Part shown: in pieces, positions 47,276 through 58,624 of the stretch
How positions within the stretch are numbered: the first letter of the stretch is position 1
Layout of the letters: each line of letters begins with the position of its first letter
Assembly: GCA_025266875.1 (NCBI GenBank)
Contig: JALLLT010000036.1
Span: 186,001 to 250,000 of the forward strand
Source: Fennellomyces sp. T-0311
Lineage: Eukaryota; Mucoromycota; Mucoromycetes; Mucorales; Lichtheimiaceae
Direction: 5' to 3'
Length of the DNA: 64,000 nt
Notes under the pieces: model-generated
What the model saw: only the letters and a program-made list of their open reading frames with translations
Database searches by the model: none
What the model was told of the DNA's origin: nothing
Translations under genes and position numbers: made by a program

Positions 47276-47641
47276 TTATGTACTTCTTTTACTAGTTCGT
47301 TTTCGGAAGTGAGGCGATCTAATGCTTGAGAAGTAAAATGGCGATAATGCGTGTCTGGCAATCGATATGCAGCACAAAAGTGGTTCTTCAGCGTCGTCAC
47401 GTGTTAACACTGGTTTCGGTGGGTCTCCGGATCGGAATAGCTTGTCTCCGTTGACAAAGTAACGTTTGCTTTGTTGCCTGATGTTCTTTCGGCGTTTGGC
47501 GTCGTAGCTTCTTGGGATTTCGAGGGTTTCGAGGTAATGCTTCAAATCGTTGTATTGTTGTTCGTCCATTGATGTAATTTGAAGTGTAGATAGGGTGGAT
47601 CGAGGTGTACCGGTGGTGTAGGTCATGGGAAATGTAAACAA
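47276..47641 (-). pseudogene. Integrase N-terminal remnant (before the HHCC zinc finger)
   Basis: Frame continuing pol in another register. YNDLKHYLETLEIPRSYD, then IRQQSKRYFVNGDKLFRSG and VLTRDDAEEPL match the stretch that precedes the integrase zinc finger in Ty3/gypsy pol proteins. The His-His-Cys-Cys finger and the DDE core that should follow are absent; the frame ends in unrelated sequence. Pol stops at TAG (47674) and this frame overlaps it, so a shift of one register separates RNase H from this piece. Confidence 0.75.
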
Positions 47642-47673
47642 TTGGTCGAATAAGGAATGGTTATCCCTTTTGG

Positions 47674-50600
47674 CTAAGCGTAATTGTGGTCGGTCCGGAA
47701 CTGAGGTGGTGTGCCTTCTTGTGCTCCTTCGTCGGTGTCAAGTTCTTCGGCCAGGTCATTTCGTTCATCTTGTGTCATTGCTTCAGGTTCATTGTCGTAC
47801 ATTCTGCTGAGGTAGTCGGCTGCGCGATTCTTGGTGCCCGGAATGTATATAACGTCAAACTCGAATTCGCTGAGGTAGGTTACCCATCTGGCCCAGATTC
47901 CTATAGGGTCTTTTTGCTGGAGTATTCCCTTCAGCGGGCGGTGGTCGGAAGCAACGATGAATGGGTACGATATAAGGTATTTCCGTAACAGTCGGCAGGA
48001 CCAAACAAGTACACAAGTTTCGAGTTTACTTGCGCTGTAGTTTTTCTCGGTCTTCGATGTCCTTCTAGAGATGTACTGTATGACGCGTTCGTTTCCTTCT
48101 TGATCCATCTGGCTGAGGATTCCACCTAGGCCGTTCTTGCATCCATCGATAGTGAGCTTGAATCCTGCTCTTGAAAAGTCTGGTCTGGCAAGTACTGGGG
48201 GCGTCATGAGGGCTTCTTTTAGCTGTGTGAAAGCTAATGTATGTTCTTGAGTCCAGGGTCCGGCATTGTTTTTCGTCAAATCGTGTAGTGATCGAGCTAT
48301 CTTGGCAAATCCTTGTACGAAACGTCGGTAATAATTGCACAATCCAAGAAAACTCCTGAGTTGCGTAACGGTCCTTGGTATCTTGATGTCTTGAATCGCC
48401 TTGATTTTCTTGGGATCGGCCTTGGTTCCTTCTCTTGTGATAACCATGCCCAAGAATTCCAATGTCGTGCAGAAGAAATTCACTTTGTCCGGGTTTAGCT
48501 TCAAGTTCGCCCATCGGAATTTCTCGAAGATAATGCGTAGGTGCTCAAGATGTTCCTTCGTATCCATGCTGAAAACGTTTAGGTCGTCGTAAAAGTAGGT
48601 GCAAAACGCGATGTTGGAGAATACAATTGACATCAGGTTGCTAAAGACAGCTGGTGAAGTCTTTAATCCTTGGCTGCTCCGTAAAAAGCTGTACTGGCCG
48701 AGAGGCGAGGTGAATGCTGTCAAAGGGATTGACTTTTCATCCAGCTTTATCTGGTAATAGGCGTTGGAGATGTCGCATGCTGAGTAGACTTGTGCGTTGC
48801 CAATACTGTCGAGTGCATCTGCTATCTTGTTGACTGGGAAGTTGTTGCCTCGTATCTTTTGGTTGATCCGTCTGTAGTCGATGGTCAGGCGAAAGTCTCC
48901 TGATCGTTTCTTCACCATGATGATTGGGGCAGACCATGGGCTTTGAGAGGGTTGTATGATTCCTAGGCGGCAAAGCTTGTCAAGTTCCTTCTTGAGGGCT
49001 TCAAGTTCCACAGGCGCCATGCTGTACGGTCGGGATCGAATAGGTAAGGTCTTTTCTTCCAAGATGATTTCATGCTTGATCAGGTTTGTGCATCCAATGG
49101 TTTCTCCGTCCCAGTTAAAGATGTCTTGATACTGTTCGGCCAATGCTCGAAATTGTCGTTCAATCTTGTTGTCCTTGTCATCCGGGATTTCCTTTGGCTT
49201 TATCCGTATGTATTGTTCTTCAAACAGAGGGTCCGGTTCGGTTAAGGGTCTTGTGGCTTCCTTCAGAGTGAATAATTCGTTTGCTGATCTAGGCTCTAGT
49301 CGTACGGGTTCGTATCCAAAAACATCCTTGGTTGGTCCAGTCATTTTCGGGTAAATCTCTCCAAGGTAGGTTCCTGCTGGTAGGGTTCGCGGTGTGGTGG
49401 ACTGATTGTGCAGAACCAGTTCGAAATCACTCCTTCCTGTCTTGATGGTAGGTATGTGTACGATGTCCACAATATCCAGGTTGCTGATATCTTGTGCAAA
49501 TGCCAGTTTCCTTGTAGCCTTGTGAGGTAGCGATCCTTTCAAACACAGTTGACTGTGGGTTGGTATGGAGTATTCGACATCGGTGAAAACGAGGTATATG
49601 GTTTCGTCGTCATCCACGTGCTTTTCGATCCGAAGCCTTGGGTCTGGTCGGTCGTCCAATAGGTAAAAGTCGGTAGCTTTGCCAGTTTCTTCAAAGTCAC
49701 TGTCTGATGCGTCTTCGTCGTCTAAAGCTTCAAGTTCGCTATCTGTGGATTCTTCGTTGTCATCTTCAGTCTCCGTGATATCGTCTGGGCTGTCGTCGCT
49801 TTCTTCGCTGATGGGTAATGTGTCATGCCATGTATCGGATTTTTCCGCAAATGATAAGGGAATTGCTGCATTTTGTCGTCCGTATTTTATGGTAAGCGTA
49901 GCGTCTTCAAAGGAGATACAAGCGTAGCTTTTCGTCAAAAAATTGTTGCCAATGATCAGGCCAACGGGGCAATGTTGGAGGACTTCGATATCGAGAGGTA
50001 TGCTGATAAAGTTGCCGGGTCGTATTTCCACATTTCGAATTCTGCCGAGGGATGCTTGTTGCGTACCATTGCCGAGGGTGAATACGGCATCTGAGGGAGC
50101 ATTGATTCTGAGGCCTAAGTACTTGGCGGTGGCTCTTGACATGCACGTTTTGGCAGCACCAGTGTCGACGAGTGCTTTCAATATCGTTCCGTTTATGCAA
50201 AACCTTCCGTAAGCAGCAGTAGGATTGATTCTTGGCTGGAGTTCCATGGCATTAGGTGGTCGTCGGATTTTTCTGCGAATCGAGGTGGTAGCGTGCAATT
50301 GTCTTCGTAGCGAGGGAGCCACAGCAACTAAGTCCTTGATCGTGATATTCGCCGTTCTGTTCATTACGTCTTCCGTGATATCGTAATCAATCTTGGCCTT
50401 GTGTTTCGGAGTCCTCGGTTTGCTGTTTTCATTCGAAAGGGTCGGTGTATTCTTCTTTATCGGCTGTTTCCTTTTTGGTTGATCGATTTCCATGGGCTCT
50501 GGATTAATCCTTCTGGCAGTGGTTTCCGTTGCTTCTCTTCCTTGTTCATTTTGGTCATTCGAGCGATTTATGTCGGGTGAAGATCGGTTCTGGAATCGTT

Positions 50601-50901
50601 GCTCTGATTGCGATCGATGTACTTGTTGTTGCCTTGAAGTTGACGGTCTAGGATCTGGGATCACTACGGGATCTGCGAAACGTATCGGCTGGTTCTTGGG
50701 TTGTTTCTTGTTTTTGTCGATGCGTCCTGTACGGTCTACAGTAGCTCCTGATCGTAGTCTGATTTGCCTTCGTTCATCGGTGGGTTTCGAAGCTGCGAAA
50801 AGTTCCTGGGGTCTGTTGTTCTGGTTCCTTTGGTTGTTCTGAAAGTTGGTTCTAACGGGTTTGGTGTATCGGTGGGCGTTCAGTTGACCGTTATCTCTCA
50901 C
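47674..50901 (-). CDS. pol: Retrotransposon pol: protease, reverse transcriptase, RNase H
   Basis: Frame of 1075 codons. N-terminal basic linker (about 1-210), aspartic protease with ALVDTGAAKTCMS (about 245), an acidic stretch (about 360-410), reverse transcriptase with IDYRRINQKI, FTSPLGQYSFLRSSQGLKTSPA and the catalytic FYDDLNV (about 600-800), and RNase H with TIDGCKNGLGG, KLETCVLVW and SDHRPLKG (about 900-1030). All catalytic Asp/Glu residues of protease, RT and RNase H are present. It starts without ATG in the -1 register relative to gag, overlapping the gag stop by 4 nt, so expression by -1 frameshift or reinitiation is inferred. Confidence 0.93.
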   Translation of the reverse strand: MRDNGQLNAHRYTKPVRTNFQNNQRNQNNRPQELFAASKPTDERRQIRLRSGATVDRTGRIDKNKKQPKNQPIRFADPVVIPDPRPSTSRQQQVHRSQSEQRFQNRSSPDINRSNDQNEQGREATETTARRINPEPMEIDQPKRKQPIKKNTPTLSNENSKPRTPKHKAKIDYDITEDVMNRTANITIKDLVAVAPSLRRQLHATTSIRRKIRRPPNAMELQPRINPTAAYGRFCINGTILKALVDTGAAKTCMSRATAKYLGLRINAPSDAVFTLGNGTQQASLGRIRNVEIRPGNFISIPLDIEVLQHCPVGLIIGNNFLTKSYACISFEDATLTIKYGRQNAAIPLSFAEKSDTWHDTLPISEESDDSPDDITETEDDNEESTDSELEALDDEDASDSDFEETGKATDFYLLDDRPDPRLRIEKHVDDDETIYLVFTDVEYSIPTHSQLCLKGSLPHKATRKLAFAQDISNLDIVDIVHIPTIKTGRSDFELVLHNQSTTPRTLPAGTYLGEIYPKMTGPTKDVFGYEPVRLEPRSANELFTLKEATRPLTEPDPLFEEQYIRIKPKEIPDDKDNKIERQFRALAEQYQDIFNWDGETIGCTNLIKHEIILEEKTLPIRSRPYSMAPVELEALKKELDKLCRLGIIQPSQSPWSAPIIMVKKRSGDFRLTIDYRRINQKIRGNNFPVNKIADALDSIGNAQVYSACDISNAYYQIKLDEKSIPLTAFTSPLGQYSFLRSSQGLKTSPAVFSNLMSIVFSNIAFCTYFYDDLNVFSMDTKEHLEHLRIIFEKFRWANLKLNPDKVNFFCTTLEFLGMVITREGTKADPKKIKAIQDIKIPRTVTQLRSFLGLCNYYRRFVQGFAKIARSLHDLTKNNAGPWTQEHTLAFTQLKEALMTPPVLARPDFSRAGFKLTIDGCKNGLGGILSQMDQEGNERVIQYISRRTSKTEKNYSASKLETCVLVWSCRLLRKYLISYPFIVASDHRPLKGILQQKDPIGIWARWVTYLSEFEFDVIYIPGTKNRAADYLSRMYDNEPEAMTQDERNDLAEELDTDEGAQEGTPPQFRTDHNYA

Positions 50902-52211
50902 AACTGGCCCTCCTCGTTTTTTGACTGGTATTCAGAATATTGGGCAGGTCCTTCAAAGTCGTCATTCCAGGTGTAACCGTATTGATCTTGTTCGTCGTCT
51001 TCAAGGTATCCGTCGTCTCGATGTTCGATGTGTGCAAAGGTTTCGAATTGGTTTCGTCTGTCTCCTTGCTGTTGAGGTGGTTCATTCACAGGTCGTTGCA
51101 CATTCGTATGATCTTGGTTCCTTGGGTAATCAGTCGATTGTTGAGCTTGGTTCCGGTTTTGACGTGGTTCTTGATTGGCTTGACGCGGTGTCCATTGTTG
51201 TTGGCGAGGTGGAGCGTTTCGTTGGAGATCGTTATTAGGTCCTTGTTGTCGATTCTGGTGGTAAGGCGGTTGAGGTCTGCTTTGGTAATATTGCTGCTGT
51301 TGCCTGTCTTGATATGAGAGCGATTGCTGATTTCGGTGTGCTTGGTTCGGCTGCTTTTGATAGAATGCGCGTTGGTTGTTGTATCGAGGCTGTCGTTCAT
51401 TCCATCGATTTTGGTATCCGTCGATGTTTCGTCTGGTGAAGCCGTTGTTGTTGAAAGGTCGATGTGGTCTTTGCTGTTCGTATTGACGATACTGGTCGTA
51501 TTCGTGTCTTGGTTCGTCGTAATACTGCATGTCTTCAGCTTCCATTGCGGCAATCAAAGGAATACGCGATCGTCGTCCGTGTCTGAGTGTGGCTTCGGCC
51601 TTGCGTCCTTCCCAGAAGCTTTGGGCGACATCAAAATGGTCTACGGTGGCGATACCTCGAACCATCATCCAGTAGTGCTTGATTTCCGGCAGTAATCCTT
51701 GCTTGAATTTCGATTGGATTCGGTCTTCATCAATGATCTCGGCTTTCTGGGCGGCTTCTCGGATTCGGCTCATGAATGTTCGGGGGCTTTCGTTGTGTCT
51801 CTGGCTCATGGCATCAAATTCTTCGATGTAGCGTAAAATGTCGTTGTACGTCACGTATTCGGCTTGAAATTGGTCCAGGATATAGTCGATTATGGGTTGG
51901 GTCCTCTGCGTGTCTTCGTTTGCCAGTTGGCTTCGGGCGATAAAGTCAGGGTAAACGTTCATTTCGAAAAAGGTCAATGCAGGTCCTCGGAGTACGGCGT
52001 GGAAAAGTTCAACTTTTCTGTCGGTGGTCTGTGCGCCAGCTAACAAAATGTAAGATTTGAATTCTCGCCTGAATTCACGAAAATCTTCATATTCGTGGCC
52101 GGAAAAGATAAGAGTCGGTGGTGGGAGCATGGTGGTGATGTTGTCCAACACAGTAAGTTCGTTCGTCAAAGGTTTGTCGTTTCTGTTGTTCCGGAAAAGG
52201 TATCGGTACAT
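50898..52211 (-). CDS. gag: Retrotransposon gag
   Basis: Structural protein of the virus-like particle. The first ATG on the frame is at 52211 (MYRYLFRNN), giving 437 residues; the frame is open back to 52289 near the primer-binding site, so a non-ATG start is possible. The central region (about 50-240: FSGHEYEDFREFRREFKSYILL, DQFQAEYVTYNDILRYIEEF, QKFKQGLLPEIK-like) is a gypsy-type capsid. The C-terminal 200 residues are rich in Gln, Asn, Arg and Tyr with no CCHC zinc knuckle seen. It ends four bases into the pol frame. Confidence 0.88.
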   Translation of the reverse strand: MYRYLFRNNRNDKPLTNELTVLDNITTMLPPPTLIFSGHEYEDFREFRREFKSYILLAGAQTTDRKVELFHAVLRGPALTFFEMNVYPDFIARSQLANEDTQRTQPIIDYILDQFQAEYVTYNDILRYIEEFDAMSQRHNESPRTFMSRIREAAQKAEIIDEDRIQSKFKQGLLPEIKHYWMMVRGIATVDHFDVAQSFWEGRKAEATLRHGRRSRIPLIAAMEAEDMQYYDEPRHEYDQYRQYEQQRPHRPFNNNGFTRRNIDGYQNRWNERQPRYNNQRAFYQKQPNQAHRNQQSLSYQDRQQQQYYQSRPQPPYHQNRQQGPNNDLQRNAPPRQQQWTPRQANQEPRQNRNQAQQSTDYPRNQDHTNVQRPVNEPPQQQGDRRNQFETFAHIEHRDDGYLEDDEQDQYGYTWNDDFEGPAQYSEYQSKNEEGQL

Positions 52212-52292
52212 GTAATTTCGTTCCGTGAGTTGTGTGTCCAAGGTCTCGTCTGCTGGAAAAGCCTTGAATTCCCCTGTAGTGAGCACCAAATT

Positions 52293-52940
52293 TGTTGGCG
52301 CCGTTTTGAGTCAGGTGTACAGTAGTCGGTTGTTGTGTAAATTGGTAGTTGAGTACACCAAAATATAGTGAGCACCAGCAACAATATCGTTTGTTACGGA
52401 CGTTTGTATAAAGGGATCCTAAAGAGGATTGAGGATTGAAAATAGAAAATGGGTAGTAAAGCAAATTGTCTTTATTGCTTGATCGATAAACAGTAATCCT
52501 AATTGCAGGATACTAAACAACACTGATAACTATAAAGTATTTAGGTTGGGGTGTTGATAAATGTAATCAATTGACCAATGTTTATTTAATGAAAAGCGCT
52601 TCATATTTATATCTTTCGATACAATGGCGCAGCACTAGCTATTCTAGCTGTGATAGGTGCATACGGTAACCAATTGATGATGGTGTAGTTGCCGCAGCAG
52701 TGGGGGTAAAGGTGATTGGTGTTGTTCATGCAGGCTAATTGCTGGCTAGTGGTGGCGCAGCTGCCGCAGTAATTGATATGTAGAGTGCCGCAGCAAAGAA
52801 GATTCTGGCTACTAAGCTACTCTATTGGGTAATTGTGGGTGATAATGGTAATGTATATGATATGATAATACAAGAGAGAAGAGAGAGGAAGAGAAAAAGG
52901 GAAAGAGGAAAAGTTGGCAGGGCTACCAACATGTCTATCA
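52293..52940 (-). repeat. 5' LTR of the Ty3/gypsy element
   Basis: Right-hand direct repeat, the transcription start side for the minus-strand element. Contains a 12-nt word (52366-52377) that recurs at the primer-binding site just inside the LTR (52277-52288). Its outer edge is 84 bp (after the CTAT duplication) from the ATG of the helicase gene. Confidence 0.9.
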
Positions 52941-53028
52941 CTATATTTGAAACCATCCCGCAGTAATCGCGTCAAAGGGCGACTTGAAATTCAGCGCTCA
53001 CCTTTTGATACGTGAAATTCATTCAGTC

Positions 53029-56000
53029 ATGGCAAAGAAGAAGAAATCCACCTATAAAAATTCCGTGGCTCGCGGTTTTGCTGTCGTTGGTGGATCGAAA
53101 AAGACCGAGGAGACCACAGCATCACCGAGTACCGAAACGACAAATGTTCAAGTCGACCATTCCAACAAAAAGCAAGAAAATGACGCGTTACCAAAATCAC
53201 CTACACCACCGAAAAAGATCAAAGCAACAACGTCTCCTCCACTAGAGCAACCAGAACCTGAAGACGACATGGTGCTTCGGCTCGCCAAACGTTTCGGATC
53301 AGTCAACGATCGCAAATCGATCACGTTGTTCGAAGCGTTGTCACAAACTGACAAGGAAGAAGGAAAAGTACGCCCGTTTGCATTGACGGCCGATATCGAA
53401 TACGATCTGCTTCAAGTACTTAGGCATCAAGGAAATTCGGATACTTTTGGTAGGATCGATGTTCGTTGAAATGTTGTATCCTGATGTTCCCATAGCTGCT
53501 GCGAAGCGTCTGGGACGTAAAAGTGCAAATCCATTGGACCGAGATCGGTTCATTGGGCAAATGGATGTCACTCATCGCACGCTTGGAAAAATGGGCTTTA
53601 GTAGTGACGATGTGGATCAGGCTTTCCGAGCGACTGTATCATCTGACATTAATGACCTCTTGGACTGGGTAAATCTTATCAGTTACTCCAACTTGATGTT
53701 GCTAATCGCCCCCTAGCTCTGTGTCCATCTGCCATACGAGCGAATGCCAGTCGGCTTTTTCGATAAGTACTTTACTGAAGAAGGTACGTAGTATTATATG
53801 TTCTTTAATGCGTTCGTTGACCAGAATTCTTCAAAAGGTCTGTCAATCCGTGCTGATTTGGCGCCCGACGTCAAGGTACCCGACCATGTTCCAACATTTA
53901 TTTGCCACTCATCTGGGATTGATTATAGCAAGAGAAAGACGCCGATGTTGAACGACATGTCGAGTCACAAGCCTCGGAAGAGCAAGTTGAATATCAAAGA
54001 AAGGAGGTGGAACAGGATGACGATTTCAAAGCTCGTACCTTACAAGCTGCTCAGCAGTACTATGTAAGTGAATGATACCTTACTATTAAGCAATCTATTG
54101 AATTTTCTGTAGGATGATGATGAGGAGGAAGAGGAAGACATCAATGAAAAGCATGCAAAACTCAAAGTAGAGCTATCAGAACTTGAGGACAAGCTGCCAG
54201 GCAAATCCAAAAAGAAGAAAAAGGCCACAGAAGTTGTCAATGTCGATGAAGTCAAGACAAAAATCGACAAACTGAGGAAAACACTACGAGATATGGAAGG
54301 AAACTGGGAATTTGATAAGCGAAGAGCACAGGCATTATTCGTTGAAGAACAGAAGAAAGCCTTGGAAGCCCGTCGTCTAGAGAATGAAAAAATTAAACAC
54401 CAGCAACAAGAGGAAATGAAGGTGCAAAAAGAAGAAGCGCCAGCTGAACCGGCAGATGATGCTCTGGACTTCGGGCTCGGTTTCGGGGGAGAGGATGAGG
54501 ATGACGGTGGTCTTTTTGGTGGCCTTATGGATGAAGAAGCCGCAGAATCCACGCCGACAACAACTGCGGTATCTTCATATACCATCATCGATACTGCAAC
54601 TCCTGGATGGAAAGGACGCTATCCAAAGGATATGCTGATGGATTACTGCAAGCGAAACGGCGACTTGAGACCATCATATACCAAAAGTGAAGTCAGCATG
54701 AAATGCTGGAGAGCTACTGTCAAGCTAGCACCACCACAGAAGAACACAGAGCCAAAAATTTATGAATTGCCATCAACTTTAGCTGCAATGACAAAGGAAG
54801 GAGCCGAACAGCTAGTAGCAGTATGTATTTTAAGTGTCAGTCAAGAGATTGGATGCTAACGGATTGGGTTCAAAGACTACTTGCCTCTTCGAGTTAGACC
54901 CAGACTCTGCTGTATACAAGATTATGCCATTAGTCTTCAAATATTTATGGCAAGAGTGGTTTGATGAGAAGGTAAGTGTATGGATGTAAGGTATAATACT
55001 CAACATCTGATTGTTACTATTCAACATGAAAGAGCAAGCGCGAAGAAGCAGAGCGCATTGAAGCGGACCGTAAGCGGATGAAGCTTTTTGTCGATCTGGT
55101 GGATGAATCTTACAGCCTAGGAAAAGCAAAAAGCAGTGTAAGTAAAATATATATCTATAAAGTGTTTCAACTTATATATGAAGTATAGCTTGACAACGTT
55201 GGAGAATTAGGTACAGCGGGAGACCAATCGGTCAATGCAAATATTTCTGCTGCTGCGTCCAAACGGAAGAAAGTATTTGCACGTGTCAAGCAGAATTTCC
55301 AAAAGCGCCTGAAAACAGACGACTATATGAAAATGAAGGTACATTTACATGTTCCTCTTTTGCATATGGGGTAAATTCGTCCATTGATGTGCTTTTCTAG
55401 GGAAAACGCCAAGAGCTACCAATGTGGGCATACCGAGACCAGGTACTCGAGCTTGTGAAAGGTCACCAAGTGGTGATTGTATCCGGTGAAACTGGATGGT
55501 AGGCTACAATTGCAATACACGTGCATGTACTCACTGAAATCACAGTGGCAAGAGCACCCAAGTACCACAATTTCTTGCTGAAGCTTTGTTACAAGGCGCG
55601 AGCGAGACTGGATCCGTGATATGTACCCAGGTAATTAATTAATTTCAGCCACATCCCGTGCCTGGCATGATAGCTGAGAATCCTATGAATAGCCACGAAG
55701 AATTTCAGCTGTTTCTATTGCCAAAAGAGTATCGATTGAAATGGGAGACTGGCCACGTTCTCTCGGTACCAAAAATGGTATGGTTGGATATCAGATTCGT
55801 TTGGAAAGCAAGGTGTCAGAAGAAAACGTCCTAGTTTTCTGTACAACGGTAATGTGATAGCGATTGTATGTGGCTCGTGCTTTTCGTCTGACAATTCTGT
55901 ATTGCCCCAGGGTATCCTGCTCCGCAGACTTGAAAGTGACCCGAATCTGGACGGAGTCACCCATGTCATTGTGGATGAAGTCCATGAACGCACGATCGAA

Positions 56001-58559
56001 AGCGACTTTCTGCTTGTTATACTGCGTCGTCTTTGCAGTATTCGACCCGATTTGAAAGTCATCTTGATGAGTGCTACCGTTGAGGCTCACAAGTTTTCAG
56101 AATATTTCGGACGATGCCCTGTCATTTCGGTACCAGGACGAACATACCCCGTGCAAGTCCAGTTTCTGGAAGACGTCATTGAAGCCACCGGTACAAATTG
56201 GAAGGTCGTCAATACATGAGACAGCTCTAATCGATATTATAGGTTACACTCTAGAAGAGGATTCTCCGTACGCTCTGCGACGACAGCGTGTCAGACGAGG
56301 TAGGGTTATTCGTTAAACGGACTACCATGTAACTCACTTAGTATGATATAGATCACGGCAACATTGATGTTACCGGAAAGCATGGTACTTCGCGGAGGGT
56401 CCGCTTAGATTGGTTTGAGGAGGATACGGATGATGATGACCCATATGATCCAACAACTGTTGAGTCAAAGCTATCGACTGTAAAGCAACATGATTCGGAT
56501 GACGATGGACAGCAAGAAGAGGATGACACAAACGAAGGCGTAAAGTATAGCAAGCAGACACGGAAGATGATTCGTCGCATCGATGAAGACCGAATCAACT
56601 ACGATTTACTTTTAGACTTGTTGGACTATATCTGTGTTCGAAGTCGTGAGCAAGAATCCAAAAACAATCAAGTACCTGAGAAAGGAGCTGTCCTTGTTTT
56701 CCTGCCGGGTATGCCTGAGATCCGACGACTCTATGACCTTGTTTCTGCGCACCACATCCTTGGTGATTCCAAAAAGTTCTTGCTCATTGCCTTGCATTCG
56801 ACACTGTCGTCTGAGCATCAAGAGAAGGCATTCGATGTCCCACCGGAAGGCATACGAAAAATCGTTCTGTCAACCAATATTGCAGAAACAGGTGTAACCA
56901 TCAGTGATGTTACGGTTGTTATAGATACCGGTATGGCAAAGGTGGTCAGGTAAGCTTATGAAAAGACACACCCAAAGACTGTTGTCTGATGGTTCCACTG
57001 TTTAGCTACGATAAAAAGAAACGGATCACAAGACTGCGACAAATGTTCATTGCAAAAGCCAATGCTCGACAACGCCGTGGTCGTGCTGGTCGTGTCCAAG
57101 AAGGTCTATGTTTCCATCTTTTTACACAGGATAAATTCACTCAGGCATGCAATTCAGTAATTAATAACATGTTGATCCTAACGCTGTTTAATTTAGATGG
57201 CAGATTATGAAACACCTGAAATCATGCGCCTTCCTCTTGAAGAACTATGTCTTCGAATCAAAGTATGCGAGCTTGGACCTATCAAGGAAGTCCTTGATAG
57301 TGCATTGGATGCTCCTTCTGGAGATTTGGTCAACAATGCTATTGAAACGCTACAAGAAGTAAGGAACAACATCAGAGGTTGATCACCGATGCTTATTTGT
57401 ATTATTTCTAGGTCCAAGCACTGTCGACTGATGAAGCCCAAACATTAACGCCACTTGGTGCTCATCTTGCCAACTTGCCTGTCGACGTACATATCGGCAA
57501 AATGATCCTGTTTGGTGCTTTATTCCGATGCCTTGATCCTGTCCTCACCATTGCAGCTGCACTCAGTTTTAAGAGCCCATTCGTGCGACCATTCGGAAAG
57601 GAAACAGAGGCAGATATCGCCCGTGCCAAATTCCAATACGGTAAGGCAAAGCATGTTGTTGAGGCAATCAGCTAACCGTACATTCGCTTTATCCAGCTGA
57701 CTCGGATTTCTGGACGATATACAGAGCATACGACACATGGCGCGCGCATCTCCAGAAACTATTACAACAAAAGTCAGGCTGGCGACGAAAGATCCGCGAG
57801 TTTTGCGATAAGCATTTTCTCAGTCACGACAACCTGGAAATGATTGAAGATATGAAGCGACAATACCTTGGTTTGTTGATCAGCATTGGATTTGTAAAAG
57901 CAGACGACGCTGGAGAATTCATTGATCGATATGAAGTCAAACGGCAAACCAAATGGTGTGTTGTGCCGCAAGCATACAATATCCATGCTCGGTCGGTTCC
58001 CGTTGTGAACGCTGCTATCATGGCGGGTCTGTATCCAAAACTCGCCGAACGCGACGATGAAGTGTTCTTCAACAAGAAACTGGCCGGGATGAAGATCCAT
58101 CCATCCTCGATGCTCTTTGGACGACAGCGCATACTTTCAAGCGACTTTTTGGTGTATAACACAGTTGTCATGAACGGTGACCAAGTTTTCTTGTGGGAAA
58201 GCACAACAGTTGATCCTGTTGCTGTTGTGTTACTGGCAGCCGACATGGAAATAAAAGTAGGTTGTTATTTTTATGCCGCAATATCAGCTCATTTCCTTTT
58301 ATGATAGCACAAGCAACGTCGTGTAATACTCGATGGTTGGATAAAGCTTGATTGCTTTGCCCGGTCAGCTGCCCTGCTAAAATTCTTGCGAATCGAGCTG
58401 GTACGTTTTTTGGGCACAATTATAGGTGCTTTGTTGCTAATTATGGTGTAGAACAACTGGTTAACGGCAAAGATGCACCGTCCCGACCTTGACTTGACAA
58501 GCTACTCCGAGGAGATTATGGATGTCATGGTGAAAACATTGGAGAACCAAGTGGATTAA
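53029..58559 (+). CDS. DEAH-box RNA helicase, DHX29-like
   Basis: Ribosome-associated helicase family assisting scanning on structured mRNAs. Twenty-one exons: 53029-53449, 53496-53668, 53717-53783, 53838-53875, 53929-54063, 54113-54820, 54876-54971, 55033-55137, 55189-55338, 55401-55498, 55546-55630, 55693-55848, 55911-56190, 56243-56299, 56352-56949, 57006-57156, 57197-57358, 57412-57640, 57697-58256, 58308-58400, 58452-58559; 1489 residues. N-terminal lysine-rich tail, UBA-like segment ([15 protein letters not shown]), coiled coil and acidic linkers to about 640, then helicase core: SGETGCGKST (motif I), DEVHERT (motif II), MSATV (III), [13 protein letters not shown] (V), [10 protein letters not shown] (VI), with an acidic insert inside RecA2, followed by the HA2 winged-helix and OB-fold region. 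DEVH instead of DEAH is usual in this subgroup. Confidence 0.95.
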
Positions 58560-58624
58560 GCAGTCTTTTTACCAATTGATATATAAAGCTACATTTATAA
58601 CTCTGTACATAGATACATATGGGA

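Larger units (their letters stand above)
46035..52940 (-). mobile_element. Ty3/gypsy LTR retrotransposon, young, integrase-deleted
   Basis: Two direct repeats of about 648 bp (46035-46682 and 52293-52940) begin TG and end CA, and I noticed no difference between them. The 4-bp sequence CTAT flanks the element (46031-46034 and 52941-52944). Coding runs on the minus strand, so the 5' LTR is the right-hand one. Order gag, protease, RT, RNase H, then a remnant of integrase. A candidate primer-binding site (TGGTGCTCACTACAGGGG on the minus strand, 52271-52288) starts 4 nt inside the 5' LTR. Identical LTRs mean recent insertion; without integrase the element must have used another element's enzyme or lost the domain after arrival. 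Confidence 0.93.

Noticed and set aside
53825..53837. 13-nt microexon in the helicase gene
   Set aside because: Using the AG at 53836-53837 instead gives one continuous exon 4 in the right phase.
57157..57196. GC donor at the CAG|GCATGC site in the helicase gene
   Set aside because: A normal GT donor 15 bases later (57157) keeps the frame and conserves the protein, so a GC-AG intron is unnecessary.
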